Of a DNA stretch of 64,000 nucleotides, positions 52,355 through 62,537 are shown one piece after another (within the stretch, counting starts at the first letter, position 1; the number at the start of each line of letters is the position of its first letter). Under the pieces are notes generated by a model that had not been told where the DNA came from, did not search any database, and saw only the letters and a program-made list of their open reading frames with translations. The translations under genes and the position numbers were made by a program. Source of the stretch: Lachnospiraceae bacterium. Lineage in GTDB: Bacteria > Bacillota > Clostridia > Lachnospirales > Lachnospiraceae. The stretch is taken from the NCBI GenBank assembly GCA_022510615.1, contig JAFLTC010000012.1, positions 1 through 64,000 of the forward strand. Direction: 5' to 3'.

Positions 52355-53322
52355 TGTTTTCCTCCCTTCCGGAACAAAAGTCCGTCAAATAATGTTTTTT
52401 CTATATCTAAAAATTGCTGCGGCGGTAACGCCGTAAATTTCTTTTCACTGATTTTTTGAAAGGGATTCTCCAGTTTTGGAAAAATGAGTTCCTCTGAGTG
52501 AAGAAGATACCCTTGTAATCCCGGATAGGAATGTCCTCCGTATTTTATATCTCCTATCACCGGATGTCCGATGCTGCCCAGATGGCTTCTGATTTGATGG
52601 GTCTTTCCCGTCAAAAGCCGAACCTTTAAAAGAGTATAGCTGCCGTTATCCAAAAGAGGCTCATATCCGGTTTCAATATAAGAACGTCCCGGAGCATCTT
52701 CCTTATAAATACGAACCTTATTTTTCTCCTCATCCTTTATCAAAAATCCCTGTATTGTGTCGGGCTCCTTCATCACTCCCTCCACAATCGTCAGATAATA
52801 TTTCGATACGGTTCTCTCCTTCAAAAGCTCTGACATTTTCTGCAAGCCCCGCAGGCTCTTTCCGGCGATTACCAGTCCACTTGTGTTCCGATCCAGCCGG
52901 TTACAGACAGACGGAGTAAAGGTGCCGCCGGACTCCCACTTTCCCTGTTCCTGCAAATAACCGAGAAAATATTCTACCAGACTGACATCCTCCGGCTTTG
53001 CCTTCTGGGAAAGCATTCCCACCGGTTTATTAATCAGCGCAATCTCTTCATCCTCATATACAATTTCCAAATCCGTTACCGGATAGACAGTCCGAATCCC
53101 TTCTCCCCGGAATTTTCTCATTGTTTCCTCGGAAAAATAAATCGCCACCCGATCCCCCGAAAGAAGTATTTCCTTTCCCTCTGCTCTTTTTCCGTTCAGC
53201 TTAATATTTTTTTTGCGAAGCATTTTATAAATAAAACCGCTCTTTGCTTCCTTTAAATATTTCTGTAGAAATTTATCCAGCCGCTGTCCGCTGTCATTTT
53301 CCCCAATGCTTATCTCTTTCAT
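52351..53322 (-). CDS. RluA-family pseudouridine synthase
   Basis: This 323-residue enzyme has an N-terminal S4 RNA-binding domain (about 12-70: RLDKFLQKYLKEA) and the catalytic motif CNRLDRNTSGLVIAGK (Asp in RLDRNTSG). TGKTHQIRSHL is the second signature. It isomerises uridines in 23S rRNA or tRNA; the position cannot be told. ATG 53322 (MKEISIG) is family-consistent. The longer open frame would read through the 24-bp repeat at 53331-53354, giving the peptide MHKKCVRM, which also occurs before the U32 gene and is not real coding. Confidence 0.92.
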   Translation of the reverse strand: MKEISIGENDSGQRLDKFLQKYLKEAKSGFIYKMLRKKNIKLNGKRAEGKEILLSGDRVAIYFSEETMRKFRGEGIRTVYPVTDLEIVYEDEEIALINKPVGMLSQKAKPEDVSLVEYFLGYLQEQGKWESGGTFTPSVCNRLDRNTSGLVIAGKSLRGLQKMSELLKERTVSKYYLTIVEGVMKEPDTIQGFLIKDEEKNKVRIYKEDAPGRSYIETGYEPLLDNGSYTLLKVRLLTGKTHQIRSHLGSIGHPVIGDIKYGGHSYPGLQGYLLHSEELIFPKLENPFQKISEKKFTALPPQQFLDIEKTLFDGLLFRKGGKQ

Positions 53323-53330
53323 TCTTTTCA

Positions 53331-53354
53331 CCATTCGCACACACTTTTTGTGCA
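53331..53354 (-). repeat. 24-bp intergenic repeat, copy 2
   Basis: Exact copy of 20174-20197. It begins two bases after the stop of the upstream gene and ends in the ribosome-site region of the rluA-family gene. Confidence 0.7.
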
Positions 53355-53356
53355 CA

Positions 53357-53914
53357 TCAGACTGCCAGAGAGCGAAGATAGGAAACCACCTTTTCTTCCT
53401 TCTCCGGCGTCGTTTCTATCTGCGTCAGCCTGTCCAGCTGCTTAATGAGCTGCTCGTCCGTATCAAATACCCTCACATAAAAAGAAGGGGCTATTTTATG
53501 GATGTTTTCAGTCAGATATTCTTTCATATAGGAAACATCCTGCTTACAGTCTGCTATCACGCCTAAAACATTACCGTTTTTGACAACGACAAAATCCAAA
53601 TTCATAATTTTTTCCGTAGAGGTGAAAACATAATCCGTCAGAAGAACCGCTTCCCCTGCTGCCTCCTTAAGCCTGTCATAGCGCTCCTTTTTTACTCCCC
53701 TACGGGGAAGCATCACCACCAGTGCGACAATCCGCTTTGCCGCCGGTAAAACCATCAACACCGCCAGCACGGTAAAGATATTCGCCCTCGTATGGGTCCA
53801 CAGATATCCAATGAGAAATATTACCGCTCCTATCAGAATAAATACACCGAGCCACAGACTGTTCATCTTCTTCTGTCTTGTTATATAGCCCGGCTCACAT
53901 TTTTCAATTTTCAT
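53357..53914 (-). CDS. Unknown membrane protein, two helices plus cytoplasmic domain
   Basis: I do not recognise this 185-residue protein. It has two adjacent transmembrane helices (about 19-40 and 44-66), then a basic turn (LPRRGVKKERYDR) and a cytoplasmic domain of about 110 residues with alternating strands and helices (LDFVVVKNGNVLGVIADC, then ITPS-like helices to the end). By the positive-inside rule both ends face the cytoplasm. It is first of a run with rluA, the DJ-1 gene and recU. No catalytic motif is visible. Confidence 0.8.
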   Translation of the reverse strand: MKIEKCEPGYITRQKKMNSLWLGVFILIGAVIFLIGYLWTHTRANIFTVLAVLMVLPAAKRIVALVVMLPRRGVKKERYDRLKEAAGEAVLLTDYVFTSTEKIMNLDFVVVKNGNVLGVIADCKQDVSYMKEYLTENIHKIAPSFYVRVFDTDEQLIKQLDRLTQIETTPEKEEKVVSYLRSLAV

Positions 53915-53959
53915 CCGCCCGTTTCTCCTTTCACCGTACGTATTCAGTGTAGCACAAGT

Positions 53960-54796
53960 TTATTCCTGTGTGAACCCCACTTTGTAGCCCTCCAGATATT
54001 TCAGAATCGGATAAGGATTTACACTAATCTCCTTGCCATTCAAATCCAGATAAATCCCAAAGTGCAGATGCACTTCAAATTTCCCTACGGTCCCTTCCTC
54101 TCCATATCCAGAATCTCCCATATAACCTATAAGCTCACCTGCCTGAATCTTTTTTCCCTCTTCGATTCCGTTGGCATAATGGTCTAAGTGGGCATAGTAA
54201 TAATAACCGCCATGCTCGGAACGGATTCCCAGCCGGTAGCCGCCGAGATTCAGCCACCCTTTTTTCTCCACTATACCGTCGCTGACACTGACAATGGCAA
54301 AATACCCCCGCTCCTTTCGGGAAGGTATAAGGTCCGTCCCTTCATGACGCCTGTCTCCGCCGTAGCTTCTGACACCGCCCCAGGAATCCTCGAACTGAAT
54401 CGTCCCACCGCTGTCAACATCCTCTCCCACCGGAAATACCCGAACATCCTCTAACATTGCCTTCAGTGCCTGTACATACTCCTTCATAATAGGTTTTGGC
54501 ATAAGCATATAATACCAGGAAAATTTTCTGCACAAAGCATCTTTTTCCCGGATTTTCCCATTATAAAACAAAAAACTGACAGCGATTTTCCGGTATCTCT
54601 CCTCCGTCCATTTCCCCGGTTTGACAAAATGCTCCGCTGCAATGTCAAAAGCTCTGAATTTCTCCAGATTTTCAGAAAGCGCCGGTTCATTTCGAACCCG
54701 TACCGCGGATAATACAAAACCGGAAAGCACTGCCACACTGAAAAATAAAAGGATAGCAGCACAAACTGCCACCCTGTATTTTTTACTAATTTCCAT
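53960..54796 (-). CDS. Membrane-anchored M23 family peptidase
   Basis: This 278-residue protein has one N-terminal transmembrane helix (about 8-30) and a helical spacer of about 110 residues. A LytM-type M23 domain follows with RRHEGTDL (first zinc His and Asp), YYAHLDH and HLHFGI (last zinc His). It should cut peptidoglycan cross-bridges outside the membrane, or act on LytM partners. The zinc ligands look intact. ATG 54796 has GGGG six bases upstream; a GTG seven codons earlier has no site. It ends 46 nt before the unknown membrane protein. Confidence 0.88.
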   Translation of the reverse strand: MEISKKYRVAVCAAILLFFSVAVLSGFVLSAVRVRNEPALSENLEKFRAFDIAAEHFVKPGKWTEERYRKIAVSFLFYNGKIREKDALCRKFSWYYMLMPKPIMKEYVQALKAMLEDVRVFPVGEDVDSGGTIQFEDSWGGVRSYGGDRRHEGTDLIPSRKERGYFAIVSVSDGIVEKKGWLNLGGYRLGIRSEHGGYYYYAHLDHYANGIEEGKKIQAGELIGYMGDSGYGEEGTVGKFEVHLHFGIYLDLNGKEISVNPYPILKYLEGYKVGFTQE

Positions 54797-54862
54797 GAAT
54801 AACCCCGTTTCAAGCACCTTGTCACATTATATGCTTCCACTTTCAGGATTAATCATAAACAA

Positions 54863-55660
54863 TTATTCCACCGGCATTTCCAACAGCCGATAGCTTAAAT
54901 CAATCATATCCTGCCGCCCGGTGGAGTTTATAATCTCCACATGACCTTTTCTATTTTCCTCTCTGAGAAGATTTTTCTCTCCCAACCGTCTTTTTAACTC
55001 CATGGAGGTGCCAAGACTTCCGTCAATGAGCCGGGTGGCACTGTCTCCCAGAAAATTTTTCAGATATGGTTTTAAGAACGGATAATGAGTGCAGCCGAGA
55101 ACAATGGTCTCCGTATCCTCAGACAAGTACGGAGTCAGATGTTCTTGAAAATAGGTATTTAGCTCCTCTGCGTCAATACTGCCCCGCTCCACAAATTCCA
55201 TCAGTCCCTCACAGGGTACGGATATAATTTCCGCCTGATTATTGTAGCGTTCTAACAACTCCTGATATTTTTTCTGGCGGATTGTCATAGGGGTGGCCAT
55301 AACGAGAATACGCCCGTTTTTATGATTCATCACAGCCGGCTTAATGGCCGGCTCGATTCCCACGATCGGCAGTTCGGGATAGTCGCTCCGAAGCTTTCGC
55401 ACCGCCGCACTGGTGGCGGTGTTACAGGCAACCGCCAGTCCTTTAATACCCTGTTTTAACAGTTTTTTTACCACATCAAAAGTCAATTCACGGATCTCCT
55501 CCTGCTCCTTTGTTCCGTAAGGAGCATGGAGGGAATCACCGTAATATATAAAATCCTCTGCCGGCATGATTCTCACCGCCTCTCGCAGGACGCTGAGACC
55601 ACCAAGGCCGGAATCCATAAATCCAATCGGTAAATTTTTCTTCTGACCTAAATCAAGCAT
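54863..55660 (-). CDS. murI: Glutamate racemase
   Basis: This 265-residue enzyme makes D-glutamate for peptidoglycan. Both catalytic cysteines are present, in AVACNTATSA and VLGCTHYPF, and the N-terminal GFMDSGLGGLSVLREA is typical. Its ATG lies one base after the RND exporter stop, with the ribosome site AGAGGA inside that gene's end, so the two are cotranscribed. Confidence 0.95.
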   Translation of the reverse strand: MLDLGQKKNLPIGFMDSGLGGLSVLREAVRIMPAEDFIYYGDSLHAPYGTKEQEEIRELTFDVVKKLLKQGIKGLAVACNTATSAAVRKLRSDYPELPIVGIEPAIKPAVMNHKNGRILVMATPMTIRQKKYQELLERYNNQAEIISVPCEGLMEFVERGSIDAEELNTYFQEHLTPYLSEDTETIVLGCTHYPFLKPYLKNFLGDSATRLIDGSLGTSMELKRRLGEKNLLREENRKGHVEIINSTGRQDMIDLSYRLLEMPVE

Positions 55661-55661
55661 T

Positions 55662-58600
55662 CTAATCCTCTTTTTCTGTGATATCCTTTTTCCGATTTAA
55701 CAAATCATATATACATGGTACCACAAAAAGAGTTAAAAGTGTACCATAAATTAACCCGCCGATGGTGACAATCGCCATTGGTCTTGTCATGTCCGCACCC
55801 ATTCTGCCGCCAAAGGCCATAGGTATCAGACCGAGAACGGTAGTCATCGCCGTCATGAGAATCGGACGGAGACGGGTCCTTCCCGCATCCACTAAAGCCT
55901 CCCGTTTTTCCATGCCGCCCCGACGCAGCTGATTGGTATAATCCACTAATACGATACCGTTATTTACGATAATACCGGCGAGCATGACAAAGCCTATCAT
56001 GGCAATGACGCTGACGTCACTGCCGCTGATCCACAGGCCCATAAAGCCTCCGGTAAAGGCAAGCGGAATCGTAAACAATATGATAAACGGAGACAGTAAC
56101 GACTGGAACTGTGCCACCATAATTAAGTACATCAGCACGATGCCGAGGAACATCATGAGCAATACCTGCTCCATAGCTTCCGTGGTAGCCTCATCCTCAC
56201 CGTCAAACTCGACCGTATAACCAGCCGGTGGTTCATAGTCTGCCATGGCCTTCTTTACCTCGGCGCTGACATTGGTGACAATATAGTCCTCATTAATACC
56301 CGCAGCCACGGTCATATACCGCATCTGTCCCTCTCTCGTAATGGTATTCGGGGAGGCCACTGTCTGGAAGTCAGCAATCTTACTTAATTTTACCTTCTTT
56401 GTTTTCTGGGTCATGGAATCCGTATACTCCAGTTTCATTTTCCTTAAATCCGCCCGGGTCATTTCCTCATCTGAAGAATCACTGACATATACGCCCAAAT
56501 CGTCGGTGTCAGTGGAAACCGTAGAGGAGGATGACGCCTCCTGTACTTTGGCACTTACCTGCTGATAAACCTGTGCCACCGTCAGGGAATACTTCATCGC
56601 CTTTGCCTTATCTACCGTAATACGGTATTCCTTTCCGGCATCCTCTAAGCTGTTGTTAATATCCTCCAGACCTTCTACGCCTTCCAGTCGTTCCATGATA
56701 TCCTCGGTTATGCTCTGCAGCTTATCTAAGTCTTTTCCTTTAATATTAATTCTTACTCCTTCACCCATAAGCGCACTCATATCCATTGCCGAGGCATTGA
56801 CCGTCAGCTCACAGTCGAGGTCCTTCGTTTTTTCCGCAATCTGATTGGTAACCTCTTCATTGCTTAACTCTCTGTCTTCATTTAAAAGGATATATATTGT
56901 GACGGAATTTCCATCCTTTCCTCCGGTCAGCATGGACATGGAGGATCCGCTGCCGCTATAAGCACCTACCTTATCTACATCGGATACCTCCTGCATCCGT
57001 TTCATGGCCTCATTGGCAATTTCCTTTGTTTCTTTAAAGTCCTTATCCTCTTCTGTCGTGAGAGTTGCTGTCATCTGGGTACTTTCCATCTCCGGCATCA
57101 TGGACATACCATTTTGAATAGCAAGAAAGGCAAACAACACTAAAAATACAACGGAAGCTGCCAGCACGACTGCCTTAAAACGAAGCGCCTTCGCCAGTAT
57201 TTTTCCATAGCCCTCTTGTACCTTGCCGATCAATCGGAATTCCTTTTCATTGGATTTGCGCATCATACCGCCGGACATGGCCGGTACCAGTGTCAGAGCA
57301 ACTAACAGACTGGCGCCCAGCGTATATGCTAAGGTCAATGCCAAATCCACAAATAACTGCTTCGTAACACCCTCAGTAAAGATAATCGGTGCAAATACAC
57401 AAATGGTCGTCAGGGTAGATGCCACAATGGCACCTGCCACCTGTTTGGCCCCCTCCACTGCCGCCTTTTTCGTGGAATGGCCTTCCTTTTTCAGACGGAA
57501 AATGTTCTCAATGACAACCACCGAGTTATCCACTAACATTCCCACGCCAAGAGCCAGACCGGACAGGGAAATAATATTCAATGTCACCCCGCTGAAATAC
57601 ATCGCCACGATAGCCGCCACTACACTGAGGGGAATGGAGCATGCCACGATAATGGTCGGACGGATATCCCGCAGGAAAAACAACAGAATCAAAATCGCCA
57701 GTATACCGCCAAGAAGCAAATTCTCTAACACCGCATCCACGACTAAATCGATATAGACTCCCTGATTCATCAATATCGAAATACTCAGACCTTCATTATT
57801 TTTCTCCAGTTCTTCAAACTGGTCTAACAAATCATTGGTGACATCACCGGTAGAGTATCCCGACTGCTTCTGTATCGTCAACGCCACTGCCGGATTTCCG
57901 TTTACAACAGTGTAGACATCATCGGCATTGTTCGTTTCCGCAACGTCTGCCACATCTTCCAGCGTAATAGGACTCAGACCATCCAGATCCAGATCACAGA
58001 TCACAAGGTCCTTCATGTTATCTACGGATTCTATTTTATCCCCGACACGCACCAGATAGGAAGCATCCTCTTCTGCCACATAGCCGGAAGGCATGTCAAA
58101 GTTTTCCGCCTTTAAGATGTTTTCCACCATTTCCTTTGTAATCAGTTTTTTCAGGCTGACGCCTTCCTTTGTTGTCTTCTTGGTTTCCTTCATCTGGCTC
58201 TTTGCTTCCGTGAGTTTCTCAGAGCCGCTGTTTAACTGGGCCTCTGCCACACTAATCTGAATACTGGAGAGAATTTTTTGTTTATTTAACTGCTCCAGCG
58301 CCTCGGTGGTGGATACCTTACCGGTCTCCAGTTGTTTTTTTGCTTTGTTCAGCTTCTTGAGACCGGAAGTGATTTTTGCTTTCGCTTTCGTAATGCTCTT
58401 CTTATTCTTTTTCAGAGTGGCCTCCTGGGTATTTAACTGGGTAATACCAGCTTCCGTGGAGGCAATTCCCGATTCTACCTCAGCAAGCTTCGTGCCGAGA
58501 GTAGCCTCCGAAAGTCCCTGTTTCTTTAATTCCGCTCTAATTACCTGCAGCTGGGTCTGCACGGAGGTCAGTGCGGTAGTCAGTGACGCCGACGCATTGT

Positions 58601-59603
58601 CTCCCAATGCCTCTATCTGTTTTTTCAAGCTGGCTTCCTGTGATATCAGCTGATCCAGAGAGTTTTTCAGCGTCTCCAGCTGGGTTTTCGTCGTTTGCAG
58701 TGTTTTCAGTGTCGTATTCAGCTTTGTTTTATTTGCCGCAATGGTTGCCAGCCCGTTATTTACCTGCTTCTCGGTATTTTTCAGGGTAGTCTGCTGCTCC
58801 TTTACCTGCTTAATCTGCTCATCGATTTGCGCCAGACCATCTTTGATTTTTTCACTGGCATCCTTCAGCTTCGTCTCTCCTTTTGCCATTTTATCGGCGG
58901 CATCTTCCTTTTGGGAAGTAAGGGTGTTTTTACCATCCTTTAATTTCTTTTCATTTTTCTCTATTTCATCCTCGGCATCGGAAAGCTTGCCATCAATGGC
59001 CGCCTGAACCTTCTTGTTCATCTTGTCAATCTTATCCTGCTGTATGATGACATCAATTTTTTTCTGCACAGAACCGGAGGTATTTACGGATGCCACACCC
59101 TCTACACTTTCTATGTCCGGAATTATATCCTGATTTGCTTTTTTGGTAACTTCAGTGCTTTCCATGTTATCATAATCCAGTGCCGCTACCATAATCGGCA
59201 TCATGTCCGGATTCAGTTTCATAATCGTAGGACTGCCGATACCATCTGCCCATTGCGCCGTTATCCTGTCCAGACTTTCTCGCATATCTACAGTTGTAGA
59301 ACCCATGTCGGTACCATCGTTGAATTCCATAATAACCATGGACATATTACTGATGGACATGGACTGCACCATTTTCACATTATTAATTCTTGCCATCGCC
59401 TGTTCCACCGGATCGGTAACTGCCCTCTCTACCTCCTCCGGGCTGGCACCGGCATAGGTCGTCATTATAATGGCATAGGGAAACTCCATGCTCGGCAAAA
59501 AGTCCATACTCATATTCCGGAAAGACAAAACCCCCAGAACTAACGTTATTACTACCGCCACAAATACGGTGTATGGGCGTCTTACACTAAACTTCGATAA
59601 CAC
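55662..59603 (-). CDS. RND-family exporter with a ~285-residue coiled-coil insertion
   Basis: At 1313 residues it is about 270 longer than AcrB-type RND pumps. TM1 is at about 11-28; the PN1/PN2 porter region follows. At about 200-485 there is a Lys/Glu/Gln/Thr-rich coiled coil with heptad-like repeats, inserted in the docking-domain region before MVENILKAENFDMPSG. Then come TM2-TM6 with GLALGVGMLVDNSVVVIENI, in which the charged intramembrane Asp of proton pumps is present. The second half repeats the fold, with GIVLVDYTNQLRRGG. No membrane-fusion or outer-membrane partner is nearby. The coil may span the wall in their place. Start GTG 59603 has GGAGG seven bases upstream. Substrate unknown. 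Confidence 0.9.
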   Translation of the reverse strand: MLSKFSVRRPYTVFVAVVITLVLGVLSFRNMSMDFLPSMEFPYAIIMTTYAGASPEEVERAVTDPVEQAMARINNVKMVQSMSISNMSMVIMEFNDGTDMGSTTVDMRESLDRITAQWADGIGSPTIMKLNPDMMPIMVAALDYDNMESTEVTKKANQDIIPDIESVEGVASVNTSGSVQKKIDVIIQQDKIDKMNKKVQAAIDGKLSDAEDEIEKNEKKLKDGKNTLTSQKEDAADKMAKGETKLKDASEKIKDGLAQIDEQIKQVKEQQTTLKNTEKQVNNGLATIAANKTKLNTTLKTLQTTKTQLETLKNSLDQLISQEASLKKQIEALGDNASASLTTALTSVQTQLQVIRAELKKQGLSEATLGTKLAEVESGIASTEAGITQLNTQEATLKKNKKSITKAKAKITSGLKKLNKAKKQLETGKVSTTEALEQLNKQKILSSIQISVAEAQLNSGSEKLTEAKSQMKETKKTTKEGVSLKKLITKEMVENILKAENFDMPSGYVAEEDASYLVRVGDKIESVDNMKDLVICDLDLDGLSPITLEDVADVAETNNADDVYTVVNGNPAVALTIQKQSGYSTGDVTNDLLDQFEELEKNNEGLSISILMNQGVYIDLVVDAVLENLLLGGILAILILLFFLRDIRPTIIVACSIPLSVVAAIVAMYFSGVTLNIISLSGLALGVGMLVDNSVVVIENIFRLKKEGHSTKKAAVEGAKQVAGAIVASTLTTICVFAPIIFTEGVTKQLFVDLALTLAYTLGASLLVALTLVPAMSGGMMRKSNEKEFRLIGKVQEGYGKILAKALRFKAVVLAASVVFLVLFAFLAIQNGMSMMPEMESTQMTATLTTEEDKDFKETKEIANEAMKRMQEVSDVDKVGAYSGSGSSMSMLTGGKDGNSVTIYILLNEDRELSNEEVTNQIAEKTKDLDCELTVNASAMDMSALMGEGVRINIKGKDLDKLQSITEDIMERLEGVEGLEDINNSLEDAGKEYRITVDKAKAMKYSLTVAQVYQQVSAKVQEASSSSTVSTDTDDLGVYVSDSSDEEMTRADLRKMKLEYTDSMTQKTKKVKLSKIADFQTVASPNTITREGQMRYMTVAAGINEDYIVTNVSAEVKKAMADYEPPAGYTVEFDGEDEATTEAMEQVLLMMFLGIVLMYLIMVAQFQSLLSPFIILFTIPLAFTGGFMGLWISGSDVSVIAMIGFVMLAGIIVNNGIVLVDYTNQLRRGGMEKREALVDAGRTRLRPILMTAMTTVLGLIPMAFGGRMGADMTRPMAIVTIGGLIYGTLLTLFVVPCIYDLLNRKKDITEKED

Positions 59604-59675
59604 AATATATCCTCCTTTTTATGCTCTATCAGTAATATATGTATCATTCTGACCATTCTGATATAGAAATGACGA

Positions 59676-59742
59676 CGGGATAATAAAATTATCCCGCCGC
59701 CCTTTATCTTAACACTGCTACCCCCCCAGTGTCAACTTGACA
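59676..59742 (-). promoter_or_regulatory. Probable promoter, operator and leader hairpin of the RND gene
   Basis: On the minus strand TTGACA (59735-59730), 18-bp spacer, TAAGAT (59711-59706). The -35 lies in a perfect palindrome TGTCAA-C-TTGACA (59730-59742), a likely repressor site. Downstream a 9-bp hairpin CGGGATAAT/ATTATCCCG (59676-59696) would fold in the leader. Confidence 0.5.
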
Positions 59743-59816
59743 ATAGTAATATAATTGTGTTTTTTCTGTGACTAGCGTCAGATTGGGCGAAATCGACAGA
59801 CTCCACTCCCTCCCAC

Positions 59817-62537
59817 TCAATACGTCTCCTGCTTCAGCGTTTCCACCACATTATCCTTACTGATTTTTTTCATGGAATACATCATCGGGGCAAACACTAC
59901 TAAAAATACACTGCCCACTGCGATGGCTATGCTGTACCACGGAACATAAAAGCCAATCCGGATACCACCGGAAAGCACATGATAAATCAAATAGGTTATC
60001 CCAATCGATACGGGAAGACCATATAAAAGTCCTTTCAATCCATATAAAAGACATTCGAAACGAATCATCCGGTAGAAGCCTTTCTGAGTCATTCCCACTG
60101 ACCGGAGCATGGCAAATTCCCGTCTTCGCAGCGACATATTTGTGGATATCGTATTAAACACATTGGCAGTTGCTATCAGGGAAATCAATACAATAAATCC
60201 ATAGGAAAACACCCGGATTACTGTCAGCAGAGCACGATTTGCCATGATGCTGTCATAAATATTATATATTCCATCCGTAGACCTCTTTCGGAGCGAGAGC
60301 TCGGAGCACATCTTCTGATAAGATAAGTCCGGATTTTCAGAAGAAAATACCATTTCCATCTGAAGGTTTCCTTTTTCTTTGCACACGGTATCCAGAGCAC
60401 TTTCCGGGTATAAGAAGATAAGGCATCCGCCCCGGTAGGTATCCAGTCCCATCGGCACCTGCTCTGCCATGGCCCCTATCTCAAATTCTGATATATGCCA
60501 GGCTTCCCCCAGTGGCACATCTCTGTCACTCCCTTCAATAGATTCCAGCCCGTTTTCCACTTCTTTCATCTCAACAATGGTACACAGTATCTGCCCTTTT
60601 TCGTCCATTTTCAGTTCATCTGTTAAAACCTCTTCATTATCTCTCAACTTTTTTCTCTGTAACAGTTTTCCCGTAAGAGGTTTCGTATCCTGCTCCAAGA
60701 TATGATAAGTCTCGTAAAATCCGCCGGAAGCATCATATTTCCGTATTTCGTCCATCACGATAGGCATCGGCTGCTCCCTATTCATAAACTGCTCTTTATC
60801 CAGACCATTTTCCGAGCAATACTTTTCATACGTGCCATCCTTTACAAAAGCCGTTATCACACCTATCGCATAGTAACCGGTGTCATTCTCCACCAGACTA
60901 TCTTCGATATACTTTTTATTTAAGTGTTCTTCCGGTACAAGAACCTGAAGGGCAGTTACATCATTGGTTATGTTATAAGAAGCGTTTGTAATGCCAGGAA
61001 CCCCCGCCAGTACCGGATAAAGGGCTTTCCCATTTTCCGTTTTGCCGGATGACCGGTAAATAATATCAAACTTATAATCCTGAATCATCTCCTCCGCACT
61101 GGAAGTCATGTAATCACAAAAACTGCTGGCAGAAATAAAAAGTACAATGCTGATAAAGAGGGAAAATACAGTGGCACGGTATTTTTTCTTATTCCTCTTG
61201 AAGTTTTTGGATGCCAGTACCCCTCCCAGACCAAAGAGCTTTTGGGTCCACGGCAGAGTTCTTACCTGTCGCGGTTTTACACGAATATCCTCGGACTGGC
61301 GAATTGCTTCAATGGCAGAAATCCTTAACGCCCTTCTCGCCGGAATCCATGCAGAAATTAAAACGGTCACAAAGCCGAGAATTCCCGCTATAATGACAGA
61401 TGCCACGGATGCCGACAGAGTCAGCCGGATAGACCCCCCTGCCATCGGATTTAAGAAACGGGAAAACGTATCCCTGAGCAGATAAAAGGTAACACCGATG
61501 CCCCCCAGTCCCAATAAAATTCCAAGGGGGATTCCTATAACGCTCAATACCACCGATTCAAACAATATACTCCGTTTCAGTTGTTTTCTCGTAGCTCCGA
61601 CGGAGGACAACAAACCATATTGCTTTTTTCTCTCATTAATAGAAATAGCAAAGGAGTTATAAATGAGTGCCACCGAACCAAACATAATAATGCCGATGAG
61701 AACAAACAACAAACCGGACATCATTTCCGCAATTGTCTTGTTCTGGGATTTTCCCAAAAAAGTAAGATAGTTTGAATTAATATCTCTTTCATAAGTTTTC
61801 ACTACATTACTCTTTAAGAATGAATTTGTGTTTTCCGGCTCAAATAGTGTTATATACAGTCTCTCACCCTGAGCTTCCACCTTCTCGTCTGCTTTTGTCA
61901 AGGCTGTATAGCCGGCAGCATCTTCATAAAAATCCGCACTTGTATACCGTCCGACTACACGATAGGTCTTTTCCCCGTCAGTTAAAAAGCTTTCCCTTGC
62001 GGAGCTATCTTCCTGATACTTCTCCGTCTGCCATAACACGGTCCCATCCTGTGACTTTCTTACTCCTGTCTCTACTTTTAATTCTTCGCCGATCTGATAC
62101 GAAATCCCACCATTGTCCTGCAACTCTTTTGGAATCACAATTTCAGAAGAATTCTCCGGCAAACGTCCCTCTGTTATATGAACCGATAACAGATTTGTAA
62201 AATCACCGGTGTATGCCCCCAGAAACAGATAGGGACGGAACTCATTCCGGGACTCCTCAAGCTTTGCATATCCTATATTCCCCAGCGCACCAAAACTTTC
62301 TACTTCCTCTTTCTGTACCAGCTTATCAGCATCTTCCCCGGCTATATTATCCACCATTCCATGCCAGCAGCCATCCTGCTCTATCGTTACCCGGAGCATA
62401 TAATTCTGTAAGCTGGACACACTGGCAGTAACGGCAACAAACAATGCCGTCGACAGCATAATTCCGATAATGGTAACAGCCGTACGCATCTTGTTCTTTT
62501 TCAGTGACCGGCAGGTAAATTGTCTGAAAATTTTCAT
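59817..62537 (-). CDS. FtsX-type ABC transporter permease
   Basis: This 906-residue permease has an N-terminal helix (about 18-40), a large outside domain (about 45-265) and a three-helix FtsX module (about 268-410, with ERKKQYGLLSSVGATRKQL). A second helix (near 455), a second outside domain (about 475-770) and a second FtsX module (780-906, RRREFAMLRSVGMTQKGF) follow. This doubled layout is that of Gram-positive export or antimicrobial-peptide-type ABC permeases. The ATG overlaps the ATPase stop (4 nt). No two-component sensor of the Bce kind is adjacent. Substrate unknown. Confidence 0.92.
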   Translation of the reverse strand: MKIFRQFTCRSLKKNKMRTAVTIIGIMLSTALFVAVTASVSSLQNYMLRVTIEQDGCWHGMVDNIAGEDADKLVQKEEVESFGALGNIGYAKLEESRNEFRPYLFLGAYTGDFTNLLSVHITEGRLPENSSEIVIPKELQDNGGISYQIGEELKVETGVRKSQDGTVLWQTEKYQEDSSARESFLTDGEKTYRVVGRYTSADFYEDAAGYTALTKADEKVEAQGERLYITLFEPENTNSFLKSNVVKTYERDINSNYLTFLGKSQNKTIAEMMSGLLFVLIGIIMFGSVALIYNSFAISINERKKQYGLLSSVGATRKQLKRSILFESVVLSVIGIPLGILLGLGGIGVTFYLLRDTFSRFLNPMAGGSIRLTLSASVASVIIAGILGFVTVLISAWIPARRALRISAIEAIRQSEDIRVKPRQVRTLPWTQKLFGLGGVLASKNFKRNKKKYRATVFSLFISIVLFISASSFCDYMTSSAEEMIQDYKFDIIYRSSGKTENGKALYPVLAGVPGITNASYNITNDVTALQVLVPEEHLNKKYIEDSLVENDTGYYAIGVITAFVKDGTYEKYCSENGLDKEQFMNREQPMPIVMDEIRKYDASGGFYETYHILEQDTKPLTGKLLQRKKLRDNEEVLTDELKMDEKGQILCTIVEMKEVENGLESIEGSDRDVPLGEAWHISEFEIGAMAEQVPMGLDTYRGGCLIFLYPESALDTVCKEKGNLQMEMVFSSENPDLSYQKMCSELSLRKRSTDGIYNIYDSIMANRALLTVIRVFSYGFIVLISLIATANVFNTISTNMSLRRREFAMLRSVGMTQKGFYRMIRFECLLYGLKGLLYGLPVSIGITYLIYHVLSGGIRIGFYVPWYSIAIAVGSVFLVVFAPMMYSMKKISKDNVVETLKQETY

